Positions 47,196 to 58,649 are shown, counted from the stretch's first letter. The stretch: DNA of 64,000 nucleotides from Quercus robur (GCF_932294415.1 NC_065539.1:31994001-32058000); one strand, 5' to 3'. Made by a program: numbers and translations. The notes: generated from the letters alone by a model not told the origin.

Positions 47196-47727
47196 CACCA
47201 GCATTTTAAGACCCAATTCAGAACCCTAGATTTCAAAGATTAAAACGCAAAATCCTAATCTACCTGCAACGGCTGAACAGAACAGCAATAAACTCCCAGT
47301 CAAGTGAAGCGAAGCGCGATACCCAGTCAAGCTTTAAACTCCCAGTCAAGTGAAGCGAAGCGCGATACCCATGAGTGAGTCTTCCTGCCACAGATGAACG
47401 GAGAAGCTGTCTATCTCGATTCGGTTTGCATGAACGATGGGAGTGAGTGAGTGAGTGATTTTGAGTGATTTTTGGGAGTGACACTGAGTGATTTTTGGTG
47501 AGTAAGCGGGATGAGAGTGACTGAGTAGTTTTTGGAAAAGAGGGTGTTTTGATCTGGATGGGAGTAACCTTTGATCTATTTCCTATGTTAGAGTAACGGT
47601 GAGGGAGAGGTGGGCACACGGCACATAGACGGAGATAATCACAGGTGGACAAAGTGTCAAAATTCAAACCACGGGTAGGCACTTAGAATTAGAGGTAAAC
47701 CACAGGTGGGTAAGTTGTAATTATCCC
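47196..47727. repeat. Right TIR of the complete MULE
   Basis: The motif copies, in reverse orientation, lie at 47697-47710, 47666-47679 and 47636-47649, the same 31/30 offsets as on the left. The mirrored leader donor GTTGCAG/GTAGATT is at 47264/47263 on the minus strand, so the GRF gene can begin with the same untranslated exon. The ACCCAGTCAAGTGAAGCG block is duplicated within this arm (about 47300-47365). Confidence 0.9.
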
Positions 47728-47736
47728 AATTATTTA

Positions 47737-48352
47737 TTAAAAAAAAGTTATTTGTAATGGGAGTATTAGTACTGATTGAGTGTATATATATAAAACATAA
47801 AACCAATTTTATTCGAATATAAAATATTTTGATTTATAAGGAGGAACCAGCTCCGATCTGGTCAGATCAAAAACCGCAAAAAGCAGCAGGCCAACCACGA
47901 GGATTGGCGGCATGAGACCCCACTAAAGAGGTAGAAGAACCCTTAAAACATGGGGGACAGATCACTATAGACTATAGAGCGTCACTCACCGTGGCTGCTG
48001 AAAAAGCTTGATGTGCATGTCAACCCAATAGCGCATGTTAACCCAATTGCGCTATCATGCATCATGCAGAGAGACTTTGCGGAGGAAGGGGTTGAGCTTT
48101 GATGATATAACATAACCGGAATGTAATCAAATACACCAAAATCCTGTTAGCTCTTAGTGAACTTCCAACTGAGCAACTGAAATTCAAATGCATGGAGTAT
48201 AATGAAATGTTCCTCTCTAACTACACAGATGATTCACTATTCATGAATTCATTATGGGACAACACTGTCCTATGTTACCAAAAAGATCAAGAGCTATGCA
48301 TATAGATATTACTATCTTCTTTGTCATCTTCTTAATGCCATGTTCACTATTC
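47737..48352. other. Short intergenic stretch, ALG2 3' flank
   Basis: AT-rich with TATATATA at about 47782. It probably includes the ALG2 3' UTR near 48200-48352. No gene or repeat is recognised. Confidence 0.5.
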
Positions 48353-51300
48353 TTAGTCTCTCTTAGGCTGAGCAATGTCAAGAATATATTGATTTAGTCG
48401 CTGGCCAAATATCTTTGTGGAAAATGACTCAGTAACATGTCGCCGGGCCTCTTCACCCATTCTCTTAGCCATTGTAGGGTCCTGAATAAGTTTAGCCATA
48501 GCCAAAGAGAACTTTTGTGGAGTAGGATCACAAAGAAATCCTGTTTCCCCATCCTTAATTGTCTCTACAGGGCCACCACTATTGCATGCAATAACAGGTT
48601 TATGAGCTGCCATGGACTCCAATGGAACAATCCCAAAATGTTCATCCTACAATAATTGAACACTTAGATATAAAAACCAAATTCCCTTTTTCCAAAACTG
48701 ATCAATTTCATGAGAATAAAAATGCTCAAACCTTTGGTGTATAAAGTACACACAGACATTGGGAGAGAAGTGCATTTCTTTCATCTGTTGAGCATGATGT
48801 AATGAAGTTAACCCGATGAGACACTCCTTCCCTTTCTGCTAAGCTTTTAAGCTCCTCCAGGTATTCAACATTCTCTCTCAGGCGTTTATCATATCCACCT
48901 GCAACATATTATGAATTTTTTTATGTGGAATAGATGGTTTGGAAGAAATTAAAGGCAAATTTTTTATACTTTGTTTACCAAATCTTGTGAATTCCATTAA
49001 TTGCATTTTTAAGACCATGATCAAGTTTTATTACCAGTTATAAACATTACTCCATTAGTCCCTTCCCTTTTATAGAGAATTCCCATACTAAATGTTGTAA
49101 CTATTTCAAACGGGCGAATGTAGGTCTTCTTTTGCCATGTAAGTAGCAAATTGATTTCATCACATAACCCTTTACATAAAAGTCCATCCCCTTATCATGT
49201 ATGGCTAAACAGGAGGATGCGCAGACAAATATAGCAAATCCTCTTCAATCAACTATTCTAGCAAGAGTTTTGCTTTATCATGTGAACAGTTTCCCTTATG
49301 TTAAAATGACCAACTCATTTGGCCAGATAAATTGTTTCTTACCATCTACATGTCATATTATAGCCAACCATGTTTTTTAATTACAAATTTGGTACACAAA
49401 ATTTTTTGGGTAAGTAATTTAGTGCGCATAAATTACCAAGCCAGTTATGATATGAACAATGTAGCTCCACTCAAATATTAATTATACATGGCAGTTGAAA
49501 TATTTAGGTTTGATTTGTGAACTTACAGAGAGACAATGTAAAGCCTTCTATGTTAAGTTACCAGAAGAGTCCAATGGCAAAACAGAGAGTTGCCCAGCTA
49601 ATCGTATGAAGAATCTAGTATTGAGGTGTTACTTCTAATTTGTCATGTATACATAATTAGTCTTGGTTTAAGTACACAATGCCTTCTGAGCAATCATAAA
49701 TTGGTGATAAACAAACCCTACCCCAAGACATATACTTTCACAATTATTTACCCAAAGGTATGAGATATCTGTCAAAAAGAGTATGCAGTCACAAAATCGT
49801 TAGAGACTTGCCTGCAATGGTCAATGAAGCATCATCCAGGTTACTATTTTGGAGGACATCTCCTTCAAGGTTGTGAAGCATAGCAAAGGCTGAAATTGCT
49901 AGATCTATATTCTTTTTTCTTTCAAATCGGTTGATGGACAGAAAATTCAACCTATAACCAACACCCCCCCCCCCCCCCCCCCCAACAAAAAAAAATAAAA
50001 AAAGAAGATAAAAGAGAATTAGACTCTAAGCTTATAGTGGACAAAGTAAACATAGTAAAAGAAATGTCTACACATAGCATCCTATGCCTAGAACTAGAAA
50101 ATTTAAAGGGAGATGCACAAACGTTGCTTACTTATTTGAATGGGGTTCATCAAACTGATCCACATTAACAGCTGGATAAAGAACAGCTGGTCGAAGTCCC
50201 CGAGTATGAAGATGCTTGAATGTATTTGCGAAGGTAGATGCAGTAAATCTGCTGTTAACAAGTATCATATCTGCCATTCCTAGAGTCCCAAAAGAAAATT
50301 AAAAACAAATGGTAGATTTACATGGCACAAGCGAACACTTAGGAGATGAGGATAATTTACAAGAGTAGCCAAAGTCGAGACATGGAATCTAACCAGTGGT
50401 TATTTCTTCTATGAAGTCAATTGGTTTCCTATATATCCTCCTGAGAACAGTAGTGTGTTGAGCCAGCAACAGATCTGGAAAATGACAATAGAATACAACC
50501 TGGGCAAAAGAATGTGGTGCATGAAACAAAAATGATGCCAGGACATCCAGATCACAGTTTATATGAAAGAAGTATATATACCTTCATTGACTTTTTAAGT
50601 TTCAATAATGGAATGACAACAGAGACCTGATCTGCTAGTATAACATCAAACGAAGGCCACATGAACAGCACACAAAGAGCAACAAAAATGCACTGCAGAT
50701 ATGCACATAAAGCATGAAAACGGTAGAAAATATGTCGGGGAAGGAAGGCACCATATACTGTAACTGGAAAGGTACCTGGATAACCAATGAACGTCGGTAA
50801 GACATGTTAGAATGCTAGATGCATTACATCTTACACAAAGAGCTTTTTAAACCAAGGCGTATAATATATACATGCACATAAACACAAGCACACATGCATA
50901 TCTACAAATATACACATATAGGTTACGTATATTGCGGCCGAATTGGTTAAATTTAACTGTATCCAACACTTGGCACAACCATTGGATTGGAGATAATATT
51001 TCCCATGGAATTTTTAATCCTCCATAGGGCATATATGATAATAATAGAAAATGAACTTCGGCTAAAATGGCACTTCCTCCTCCCAAAAGAATATGGATGG
51101 AGGGTGAAGTCTGATAAATTACCACTTATCTCAAAAGCTTGAGTTGTTAGAAAATGTTAACAATTTTTCTAACAAAGTCTTGTGTTCAAAACTCATTAGG
51201 TGTACATAACTTAACAATTAAAAAACATAATTCATAATAATACTATGGGGGAGGTGGTATATACAGCTAATGGTGATAACATAGATTCCTTGTTAGTTGT

Positions 51301-52315
51301 GCAAAAACTGTGATGGGTCAAATTGACGACCACCCACGGTCTCAAGATTGCCACCAGCCACTCAAGCTTGCAGGTGAAAACTGACTTCCACTAATATTCT
51401 TTAGTCCAAAACAAAGGAATCCTCTTTCCACCTTGATAACTGAAGCTTACAGTTGGCTGCCAAACACCAGTAATAAATTACATCTTTATTATTATTATTA
51501 TTAATTCAATCCAATCCAATCCAGGTGTGTTCCAACCACAGGATGAGATATCTTATATCCAATCCAATCCAGCAATTTATACGGTGTACCAAACACAGCC
51601 ATACATAAATATAAATATCCTTCTACCTTTCATAAAAATTTTCAATTGAAGAAGGGCCATCTAATTTTCTTTCCTTTGCACTGTGTCATCAGATCATCAC
51701 ATATATTCAGACTAATTATAAATGGGTGGAAGACAATTTTGTTTAAGTTATAACTCAAGATTCATAAATGACCAAATAAGCAAAATCAACAAAAAGAATT
51801 TCTCATGGGATCCAAGGAGAGCCAATAAAATAAGGTCCTGGGAAAGGGGCAGATTCTAGCTAGCCTAAGTTCCTGAAAGTTTTTGAACTTGTACGCTAGC
51901 ATCTATAACTGACTTCTAAGCCAACATTCTAGCGTTTGCCTTTTGCTTTTGGCTCATTCAAGTCCATATTCATATTGAGGGAAAAAAAAAAAAAGAAAGG
52001 AAGGAAGAAGAACTCAAGGGTAAGTCACTGACCAGCAAGCGTTTCCTCAAAACAGTGATCTTTATCATGGTGAGCAGTAAAAATATGAACATTGTGGCCA
52101 TGGGATGCAAGTTCAACAGCCGCATCAACTATTAATCTTTCAGCACCACCTATGTATGTATAGTATGGATAACCAAATTAGATTAAAAACTTAAAAGTGA
52201 AATCCATTATCGAAGATTAAAAAAGAAAGAAAGAAAGAAAGAAAGACATACCTATACCAAGATCGGGATGAAAGATGGCGATGTTCAATTTGGAGCTATC
52301 CTTCTTTCTCTCCAT
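48353..52315 (-). CDS. ALG2: ALG2 alpha-1,3/1,6-mannosyltransferase, eight exons, 409 aa
   Basis: Exons in transcription order: 52315-52252, 52149-52033, 50775-50582, 50499-50394, 50279-50132, 49951-49812, 48898-48732, 48646-48353, totalling 1230 bp in frame. The enzyme adds the second and third mannose (from GDP-mannose) to Man1GlcNAc2-PP-dolichol on the cytosolic face of the ER, early in N-glycan precursor synthesis. It is a GT4, GT-B fold protein. Visible motifs: N-terminal [17 protein letters not shown] (16-32), [36 protein letters not shown], and the EX7E motif Glu314...Glu322 (EHFGIVPLE) with GGPVETI and GETGFLC for donor binding. A hydrophobic stretch ([18 protein letters not shown]) is the expected membrane segment. 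Length is close to Arabidopsis ALG2. The sixth intron has a GC donor (GCAG/GCAAGT, 49811). Intron 3 is 1.26 kb with repeat debris. Nothing is broken. Confidence 0.96.
49964..49983. repeat. C20 homopolymer in ALG2 intron 5
   Basis: Twenty consecutive C just upstream (minus strand sense) of exon 6. Its length may be inexact in the assembly. Confidence 0.9.
51056..51125 (+). mobile_element. Truncated SINE-like copy in ALG2 intron 3
   Basis: GGCACTTCCTCCTCCCA, AAGAATATGGATGGAGGGTG and AAGTC parallel the VAMP intron SINE (GGCACTTTCTTCTTCCA, AAGAATGGGTGGAGG). It starts near TCGGCTAAAATGG, an A-box-like sequence. The B box is absent. Confidence 0.45.
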
Positions 52316-52705
52316 ACTTTTGAGATTTGAGACACCCAAGTCTCTCTCGGTTTCCTCTTATCTCTTTTTCTCTCAGTCGGGTTAGGGGTAGGGGTAGGAA
52401 TTTTGGGAATGATGGCTTATTATTATTTTTATTTTTATTTTACTGGGGAGGAGAGGAAACCGTGTATTGCAATTTTTTTTTTTTTTTTTTTTAAATTTCT
52501 ATACTATTTTTTAATTAACGTTTTTATTTATTTATTTATTAAGACATAAATAATAAAGTAAAAAATAAATATTAAATTAGAGGCAAAACCACCTAGTTTC
52601 GGGATTTAATGTCAACAGTGATGTCTATTAAATAGGAATGGAAGACTGAATTAGGAAATTTCGAAATTTAGATGATTGAAATTAAAAACAGTGAAACTTA
52701 AGAGG
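52316..52705. other. ALG2 upstream region
   Basis: CT-rich just above the start codon (52316-52378: TCTCTCTCGG, TTTCTCTCAG), as expected for a plant leader, then AT-rich with a T20 run near 52470-52491. No TATA box can be singled out. Confidence 0.4.
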
Positions 52706-52708
52706 TAA

Positions 52709-52853
52709 GGCCTTGTTTGGTTTTTTTTTTTTTTGTCACTCAATTTCCGTCACCCATCACTCTAAAATACTATGTTTATTTGGCACCATCACACACTTCC
52801 CATCACTCAATATTTTTCACACTATTTGTGAGTCCCATACTTGTCACCGGTGC

Positions 52854-52895
<42 letters not shown>

Positions 52896-53366
52896 CTTTA
52901 GTACCCAAACTCACCGAACCTAATGAAAAAAAGAAAGAAAAAAAAAGAAAAAGAAGAAACCCAGAACAGATCGAACCAGTGAAAAAAAAAAAAAGAAACC
53001 CAGAACAGACCGAACAACCAACCCAAGAGGGGGGAAAAAAAAAAAAAAAAGAACCAAATAGCCAACCCAGAGAAGAAAGGAAAAAAAAAAGTCAAAGTCA
53101 AAAGGTGCGGTTGAGTACTATTTGTGGGTCCCCTATGTGTGTTTAATTACAATATTGCCATTGAGTTATGAGTTATGGAAACTGAAAATAACCAAAACGT
53201 GTTTTCAGTTTCCATAACTCATAACTAAGAAATCAGAGAATTGAGTAATGGAAACAGAGTTATGGACTTCCCAAACAACCTTTTTGCTATGGGTCCCACA
53301 ATTTTTGAGTTATGAGTTATGGAAACTAAGATATGAGTTATGGAAATTGCTAAATGAAACACCCCC
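52709..53366. mobile_element. PIF/Harbinger-like MITE, 658 bp, TAA target site
   Basis: Starts GGCCTTGTTTGG and ends AAACACCCCC, flanked by TAA (52706-52708 and 53367-53369). The 3-bp TAA and the GTTTGG subterminus are usual for PIF/Harbinger-derived MITEs, but the terminal match is short and imperfect. It contains T38 (52857-52895), purine-rich simple repeats and a perfect 24-bp inverted repeat at 53165-53225. Confidence 0.6.
53165..53225. repeat. Perfect 24-bp-arm hairpin
   Basis: GTTATGAGTTATGGAAACTG with the next AAAA is exactly mirrored by TTTTCAGTTTCCATAACTCA plus TAAC around a 13-nt loop. GAGTTATGG units also recur at 53308, 53316 and 53334, so the same word is scattered over the MITE's right half. 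Confidence 0.9.
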
Positions 53367-53466
53367 TAAGTTTTGGAATTTGGCCTATTTCTTATAACTC
53401 AGCTCTGGATAGCGTTGCGCGAAAGAAAGAAAGAAAGGAGAGAGAATTTTATTATTATTATTATTA

Positions 53467-53739
53467 CTCCCTCCGTCCCACTTTGTTTGTCCTGTTTGAA
53501 AAGTCAAATATTTTAAGGGAACATCATTTATTGTCTTGTCTGTCTTATAAAAATATATAAATTTACAAAACTACCCTTAAATAAATTTATCAGCTTTTTT
53601 TAAAATGAGTTATTCTTAATGAGGCTTAGGGATATAATAGGAACATTAGTAAACTAGTAACTTTTATTTTTAGAAACAGGACAATATTTTGGGACATCCC
53701 AAAATGGAATAGAGGACAAACAAAGTGGGACGGAGGGAG
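53467..53739. mobile_element. Stowaway (Tc1/mariner) MITE, 273 bp
   Basis: CTCCCTCCGTCCCA is mirrored by TGGGACGGAGGGAG at the right, with TA at 53465-53466 and 53740-53741. The terminus is the canonical Stowaway sequence. Inverted blocks extend inward (TTTGTTTGTCC against GGACAAACAAA). Confidence 0.97.
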
Positions 53740-53741
53740 TA

Positions 53742-54238
53742 TTTTATATCAATTTCTTCAATGTGGGGCAAAACGAAACGCCAATGTGTTCAAACTCCAA
53801 AGTAGAAATGGGAAAACAAAAAACAAGAGGCTGTTTGGTTATGGATTTTAAACATTAGTTTTTAGTGTTTAAACACTAAACACTGGTGTCCAAAAATAAA
53901 AAACATGTGTTTGGTCATGTATCCATGTTTAGGGTTGTTTGGAAAACGTTGTTGAAAATGCGGTTTTTAAAATGATGCTTTTGAAATCACCTCCGACCTC
54001 TTTTAAAACAACAAACAACGTTTCTCAGTGGCAATATCATAATTATTTTGAACACACTAATGGGCCCACCTAGTGTGACATATCTGTGTAGTGTCTGATC
54101 TCTTCCTCTCATCAGAACCTTTGCGCTTTTCACGCCGAATCCATCTGCATTAACACCGATCAAAACTCACCCACATAGTTAGAGCTTTAACCTAGTGCCA
54201 TAAATCCTCACCGACCCATCTCACCCACCGCCATAACT
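53742..54238. other. Unassigned sequence between two MITEs
   Basis: Near 53830 it reads GGCTGTTTGGTTATGGATTTT, a PIF-like terminus without a visible partner. It may be the left end of the decayed PIF element whose coding remnants are at 58-59.5 kb. No gene seen. Confidence 0.35.
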
Positions 54239-54246
54239 CTCCTCAC

Positions 54247-55167
54247 CATGGTTGTCAAAATCACAATCTGGATCGTAAAATCGCACAATTTTACGATTCC
54301 ACCTCACCAAAAAATTTAAAATCATAGCAGGATCGCAAAAATGGTAGGATCGTATGTGGGATTGTGTAGGATTGCATAGGATCGTAGGATCGTATGGGAT
54401 CCTACCGATCCTACCATTTGGCTTGATTTTTTTTTTTTTTTTTTTAAGTGAGTTTCATTTGGGTAAGATAATCCACCTAAACCCATAAGCCCAACGGGTT
54501 ATCAGAAGCTCAATAATGAATTGAAGTCCCAAATTTACCCCTATGTCAACATAAAATCTCAAAAAAACCTATAGTACTTAAGTTTAACGTTTTCAAAAAC
54601 AAAACCTAAAATATTTAGATGATGAAATGAGATATGACAATAACAGTGATTAGATTAGAAGAACCTTAGAATGGGAATTCTCTTTTAAATTTTATATTTG
54701 TAATTAGCTAGTTTACCTTAGATTGAGAATTCTCTTTTGGATTACATATTGTAAATTTGTAGTTAGCTAGTTTTTATATGCTAACTAGCCTAACTTATTT
54801 TGGATTTGGAACTTAGAATTTGGAAAACATTTTCCATATGTGTAGATAATATTTTGGTATTTAGTTGCTAATTAAACATGTACTGAACTTTTTAGATACA
54901 TTATGTTAAAAGTTAAATATATTTTGTTTTGTTAGAATGACATAAGAACGATGTAGTGTGTGCATATTACATTTTATGATGCAATTTTTTTTTAATGGAT
55001 GGGTTCATAAATTAAGTGATTATATAATATACAAAGTTACTATCAATAGATTTTTTACTTAAAATCTGAAAATAGGTAGGATCTTACGATCTACGATCCG
55101 ATCCTACGATTCTCGATCCTACCTACTTCCCACGATCCTATGTAGGATACCGATTTTGACAACCTTG
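54247..55167. mobile_element. hAT-type MITE, 921 bp, 8-bp TSD
   Basis: Starts CATGGTTGTCAAAATC and ends GATTTTGACAACCTTG, with TSD CTCCTCAC exact at 54239-54246 and 55168-55175. The left and right 150 bp are rich in GGATCGTA and its complement (about 54350-54420 and 55078-55145), a subterminal array as bound by hAT transposases. Interior AT-rich, no gene. Confidence 0.94.
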
Positions 55168-55175
55168 CTCCTCAC

Positions 55176-56870
55176 CAACCCATCTCACCATAGTCAAAGC
55201 TCTCTCCCTCACAACGAATCACCACACCAACGTCATCTTAACCCCATCTCACCCAGCGCCATTAATCCTCACCGATCCATTCGCGGCGTCTTCTACACAC
55301 TCTGTCCCTCACACCACATCACCAACATAAGTCAAACCCATTAAACCCCTCACTCAAAATTGGGTTCTTCTCCCAACTGCCCCTCACCCTCAAAAAGATC
55401 CCAACCCTCACTGACACGGATTGCAGTCCACCCACCCCTACTCCGCTCTAAGTCAAACTCACACAATGCCAAGGGCTTGGTCAGGTAATATTTTTAATTT
55501 TCTTTATTTGTTGTCGCAGCTTTCTTTCACATCTAAATCTACCTTAAATCACTTCACATTAATCCACCTTAGTGCTTATTTAGTCTCACCTCTTTATTCA
55601 GATGGAATCAGAATCCTCATCCTTCTCCACCTCAGTAGTGCTATACAGAGCAACAGTGCCCTTGAGTGCTTCCTCCCCTCACTGTGTTCCCTTACTGGTA
55701 GGTCTACCTCAATGTAATTTAACTATGACTTTGTTTCCTTCAGTTCCTTATATATGTGATTTTATTTGTCCTCTTTTTTTTTGGTTATTCAGTTATAATT
55801 TCGTAGCTAGTTCATCATTTGTTTGCTTGTTTTGTTATAATTTCGTACCTAGGTCATGCATTTTGTCTTCATTTTGTGGCCTCTGTGTTGTTGCCTCTAA
55901 ATCCTTGAGATCTGTATGTGTAACTGTAAACCTGTTGAGTAATCTTGAGTATATGCTTTGGATATTGTTTGATGAAGCTATTTCAGAACTACTATATGTG
56001 TTTGCTTGGTTGAATTTGTTGCCTTTGTTACCATTTTGCATAGTCCTTCAAAGCAAGTGTTCAAGTCTGATGGTTGAACCTATTCCTAATATTCATTTTG
56101 ACAATAAGTATATAATTATAATCTTAAGAAATCTGTAGTGGTAGTAAAATTGAGTTTGTAAAAGTATTCGATTGCCATTTTCAAAAGTGAACCCACTTTT
56201 TATTTAGAATGGAATTGAAAGTCTATTAATGGATTATTACATGGGCCATTGCTTAAAAGAGTTTCTTCTACCATTTTTTTGAGCTGAAAGGCTATTACAA
56301 CTAGAAAATTCGGCTAGTAAGGAAAGATTTTTTTTTTTTTTTTTACTTTCAAGTTTCAATGTATTCAACCATATATCCCATCACTCGTGTGAACTCAGAT
56401 TAGTTCTCTCGATAGCCACATTCATCTGTCTTAATCCAACAATATATTCCTTTAATAATTTCATAGAAGGATTAAAGACTAAAATGCTAAAAATTGCATT
56501 ATTGAGAGATTTGACATATGAATACTCCAAAATTCTTGTATCTTTTGCTTTCAAAAGAATGAAGGGTATAAAGTTAGATCATTGGGCCATTCTCCCTTAC
56601 CTAATGCATGAAAGGAATAATCCATGTTTCTTACAGTACTTCTAAATTTCTAATTGATGCACTATATAAGTAAACATGATCTACTTAATAATCCCTTTCA
56701 TTTGAAAAAATTTTAAGGTATGATGGAATACAATATTTTCAAAATTAATTGTAATTATATCAAATTTATTTTTTAAGCAAAATAAACAAAAGAAAATGAA
56801 ATAATCCCAATTAAATTTGCAATATGTTGAGTAGTGCTTGTTTTCATGCCTAAATAGGAATGCCCACATG
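55176..56870. other. Unassigned DNA; long frames without domains
   Basis: Frames at 55421-55717 and 55602-56138 (+) are open but Ser/Leu-rich and poorly coding-like, with no signal I recognise. The first part (55176-55460) is CCTCACC-rich, continuing the pre-insertion target. No inverted or tandem structure. Confidence 0.35.
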
Positions 56871-56875
56871 CAACT

Positions 56876-57661
56876 TGTAAGGACCTGATTTAGACTTCTA
56901 GCCCAACGGGTATGGACTTAAGCCCAAAAAAACCCAAAACAATAAATTTGTAGAGAATGGGTTGAAAACTAGGCTTTAGTGAATTAGATAATAGAAAAAT
57001 AGATTTTGATGGCAAAGAGAGAAAGATAACAGAAGTTTATTAAGGAACAACGTCCTCGGATTGGTCCGAGGATACCGATTTTTAAATATTTGCTCTTAAA
57101 GCTTTGTTACAGGTTTGGTTCCTAGCTTGTGATGGTGTTTTTCTCTTTCTTCTCCTCCTTCCTCATGAAGGGTCTCTCACATTATATAGCCCTCTTTGGG
57201 CCATCTTGATCCTACATTTATTGATCATCTAAGTCCTTACTTGAGTACCTGTCCCATCAAACACCCTCTTTGGCTTTCTGTGAGTTGCGTTTGCCAAGGC
57301 AACACTTTTCAGAGGTCTTCTCCACATAAATGCGGCCAGAAAAGTACCTGTAGTGCATTTAATGCGGTGATAGCAGCTTTCCCGTAGATATTTTTGAGTT
57401 TCCTTCATTCTTGCACGTTCATGAGACACGTTCCTATCACTGGAGCTTCTTGGAGGGTTATCCTAGTTGCTGGAATACATACTTGAGCTGCATTCATCAT
57501 ATCCGAGAAGGAGCTCCTCCTCGAACCACCTTCCATCCGTTCCTCACTTATGAGACTTTAACTGGGAACCCTTGACAACTATTTGCCCCTCCTTGAATAA
57601 TTCAGCGTCCTCGGACAAAAGCCCAAGGCCCAACATATTATTCTGGGTCTTTATCCCTACA
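56876..57661 (-). mobile_element. Solo LTR, about 786 bp
   Basis: On the + strand it runs TGTAAGGACCTG to ATCCCTACA, so on the minus strand it starts TGTAGGGATAAAG. Flanks CAACT (56871-56875) and CAATT (57662-57666) are a TSD with one mismatch. Minus-strand CTATATAATG (about 57181-57190) is a good TATA box, followed by a leader-like AGAAAGAG stretch. CGTCCTCGG and TCCGAGGA repeats occur. No gag/pol. Confidence 0.78.
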
Positions 57662-57666
57662 CAATT

Positions 57667-58201
57667 GACTATTGCTCTTTGGCTCTCCTGCTTTACAATA
57701 ATCTAATTAGATCATTTTTACCCTTGTTACTTCCCCCCCCCCCCCCTTAATTTTTTTTTTTTTAAGTACTGATGCTTAAGAGTTTCTTATTTATTATACT
57801 AATAATACACTAACTATATGTAAGTTGAAACTTTGGAGTGAATAATCTTAGCTTTTATTTATTATAAGATTAAATAACATGAGTCTTGACAAGGAATTAT
57901 AATAACGATTGTTGTTGATATGAGTTATTGAGAAATGATTGTTGTTGATATGTAATTTATGTTTGTACTACTCCATTATAATTACAAGACTTTTATATGT
58001 TCTTCAAATGTGCAAATTTTTATTAATCCTCTTTGTAGCAACTTTGCAGCCACTTAAATTATTGGGTTCTCATATCATCACTACGATATGTGATCATTTA
58101 TGGTCCTTGGCCTTGCTTATATGAAAATTCAAAAAATCTGCCTTAAAATTTTTAGTTTTAGATCTTAGTTTCTCACCGGAGAGTCTTTTGTAGGGGGTGA
58201 G
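57667..58201. other. Intergenic DNA with a C15 tract
   Basis: C15 at about 57733-57747 then T-rich. ATTGTTGTTGATATG is repeated at about 57908 and 57937 (29 bp apart). No coding signal until the PIF remnant. Confidence 0.4.
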
Positions 58202-58375
58202 CAAGAGTCAATTACGCAAGCTGTATCATTACTCAATGAGCACACCAATGTGGATCATTTCAAATATTGCAAGGTCGTAACGGAGCTTCATAATCCCAAG
58301 AGTAGAGCTGCTTTCTTTTCTATGATGGTAGATAGAAGGAGGGCTTGGATTGAGTTTTTTGGTGGTGGATTGTAG
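58202..58375 (+). pseudogene. Remnant of PIF/Harbinger Myb/SANT-like ORF (C-terminal end)
   Basis: One frame reads AVSLLNEHTNVDHFKYCKVV, TELHNPKSRAAFFSMMVDRR and RAWIEFFGGGL then stops. The pattern (AVxxLN...YxKvv..L..P.sRaaF..m...RR.aWi) resembles the C-terminal segment of the plant Myb/SANT-like protein that PIF/Harbinger elements encode beside their transposase. The DNA-binding part upstream is not recognisable, so it is a fragment. The same-strand HARBI1 remnant 640 bp further on supports the call. Confidence 0.6.
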
Positions 58376-58649
58376 TAGTGGTAGGGGTGGTTGATGGTGT
58401 GCCGTTTAGATAACCGTGGCAACATAATAGTCTTATTTTGCTTTAATTTCAATGGTCAAAGTCTGTATTATGTTAATATTTTGGACAATCGCCTTCCTTT
58501 ATTATGTTGAATGCTTTGGACATCTATGCTATTTATGTATGAAATATGTCTTGCAGTTGTCTTCTCTTCTATGAATTGCTTTGTTTGGCGACATAAATAT
58601 TTTAGAAAATCTGATGCGCTCTTTACTTCTTCTTTGGTACATACAGTAA

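Larger units (their letters stand above)
40828..47727 (+). mobile_element. Complete MULE, 6.9 kb, two convergent genes, perfect TSD
   Basis: The TSD AATTATTTA is exact (40819-40827 and 47728-47736). The ends are GGGATAATTACAACTT and AAGTTGTAATTATCCC. The left TIR reaches about 41489 (662 bp) and the right TIR starts about 47196 (532 bp). The left arm is longer because of an internal duplication of the ACTCCC/AATCACTCA stretch near 41100-41250. Each arm holds the triple CCYACCYGWGGTTT-like motif and a shared leader with a splice donor GTTGCAG/GTAGATT. The body codes for an intact-looking transposase (+) and a GRF-zinc-finger protein (-), convergent, with about 730 bp between stop codons. Intact frames and an exact TSD point to a young, possibly active copy. 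Confidence 0.95.

Noticed and set aside
47260..47682. 140-aa frame (and 83 aa at 40873-41124)
   Set aside because: Lies in the TIRs of the complete MULE. It appears on both arms because they are inverted copies, with simple ACTCAC repeats.
55602..56138. 178-aa frame with several hydrophobic stretches
   Set aside because: Composition is T-rich noncoding-like, no homology recognised, no splice support.
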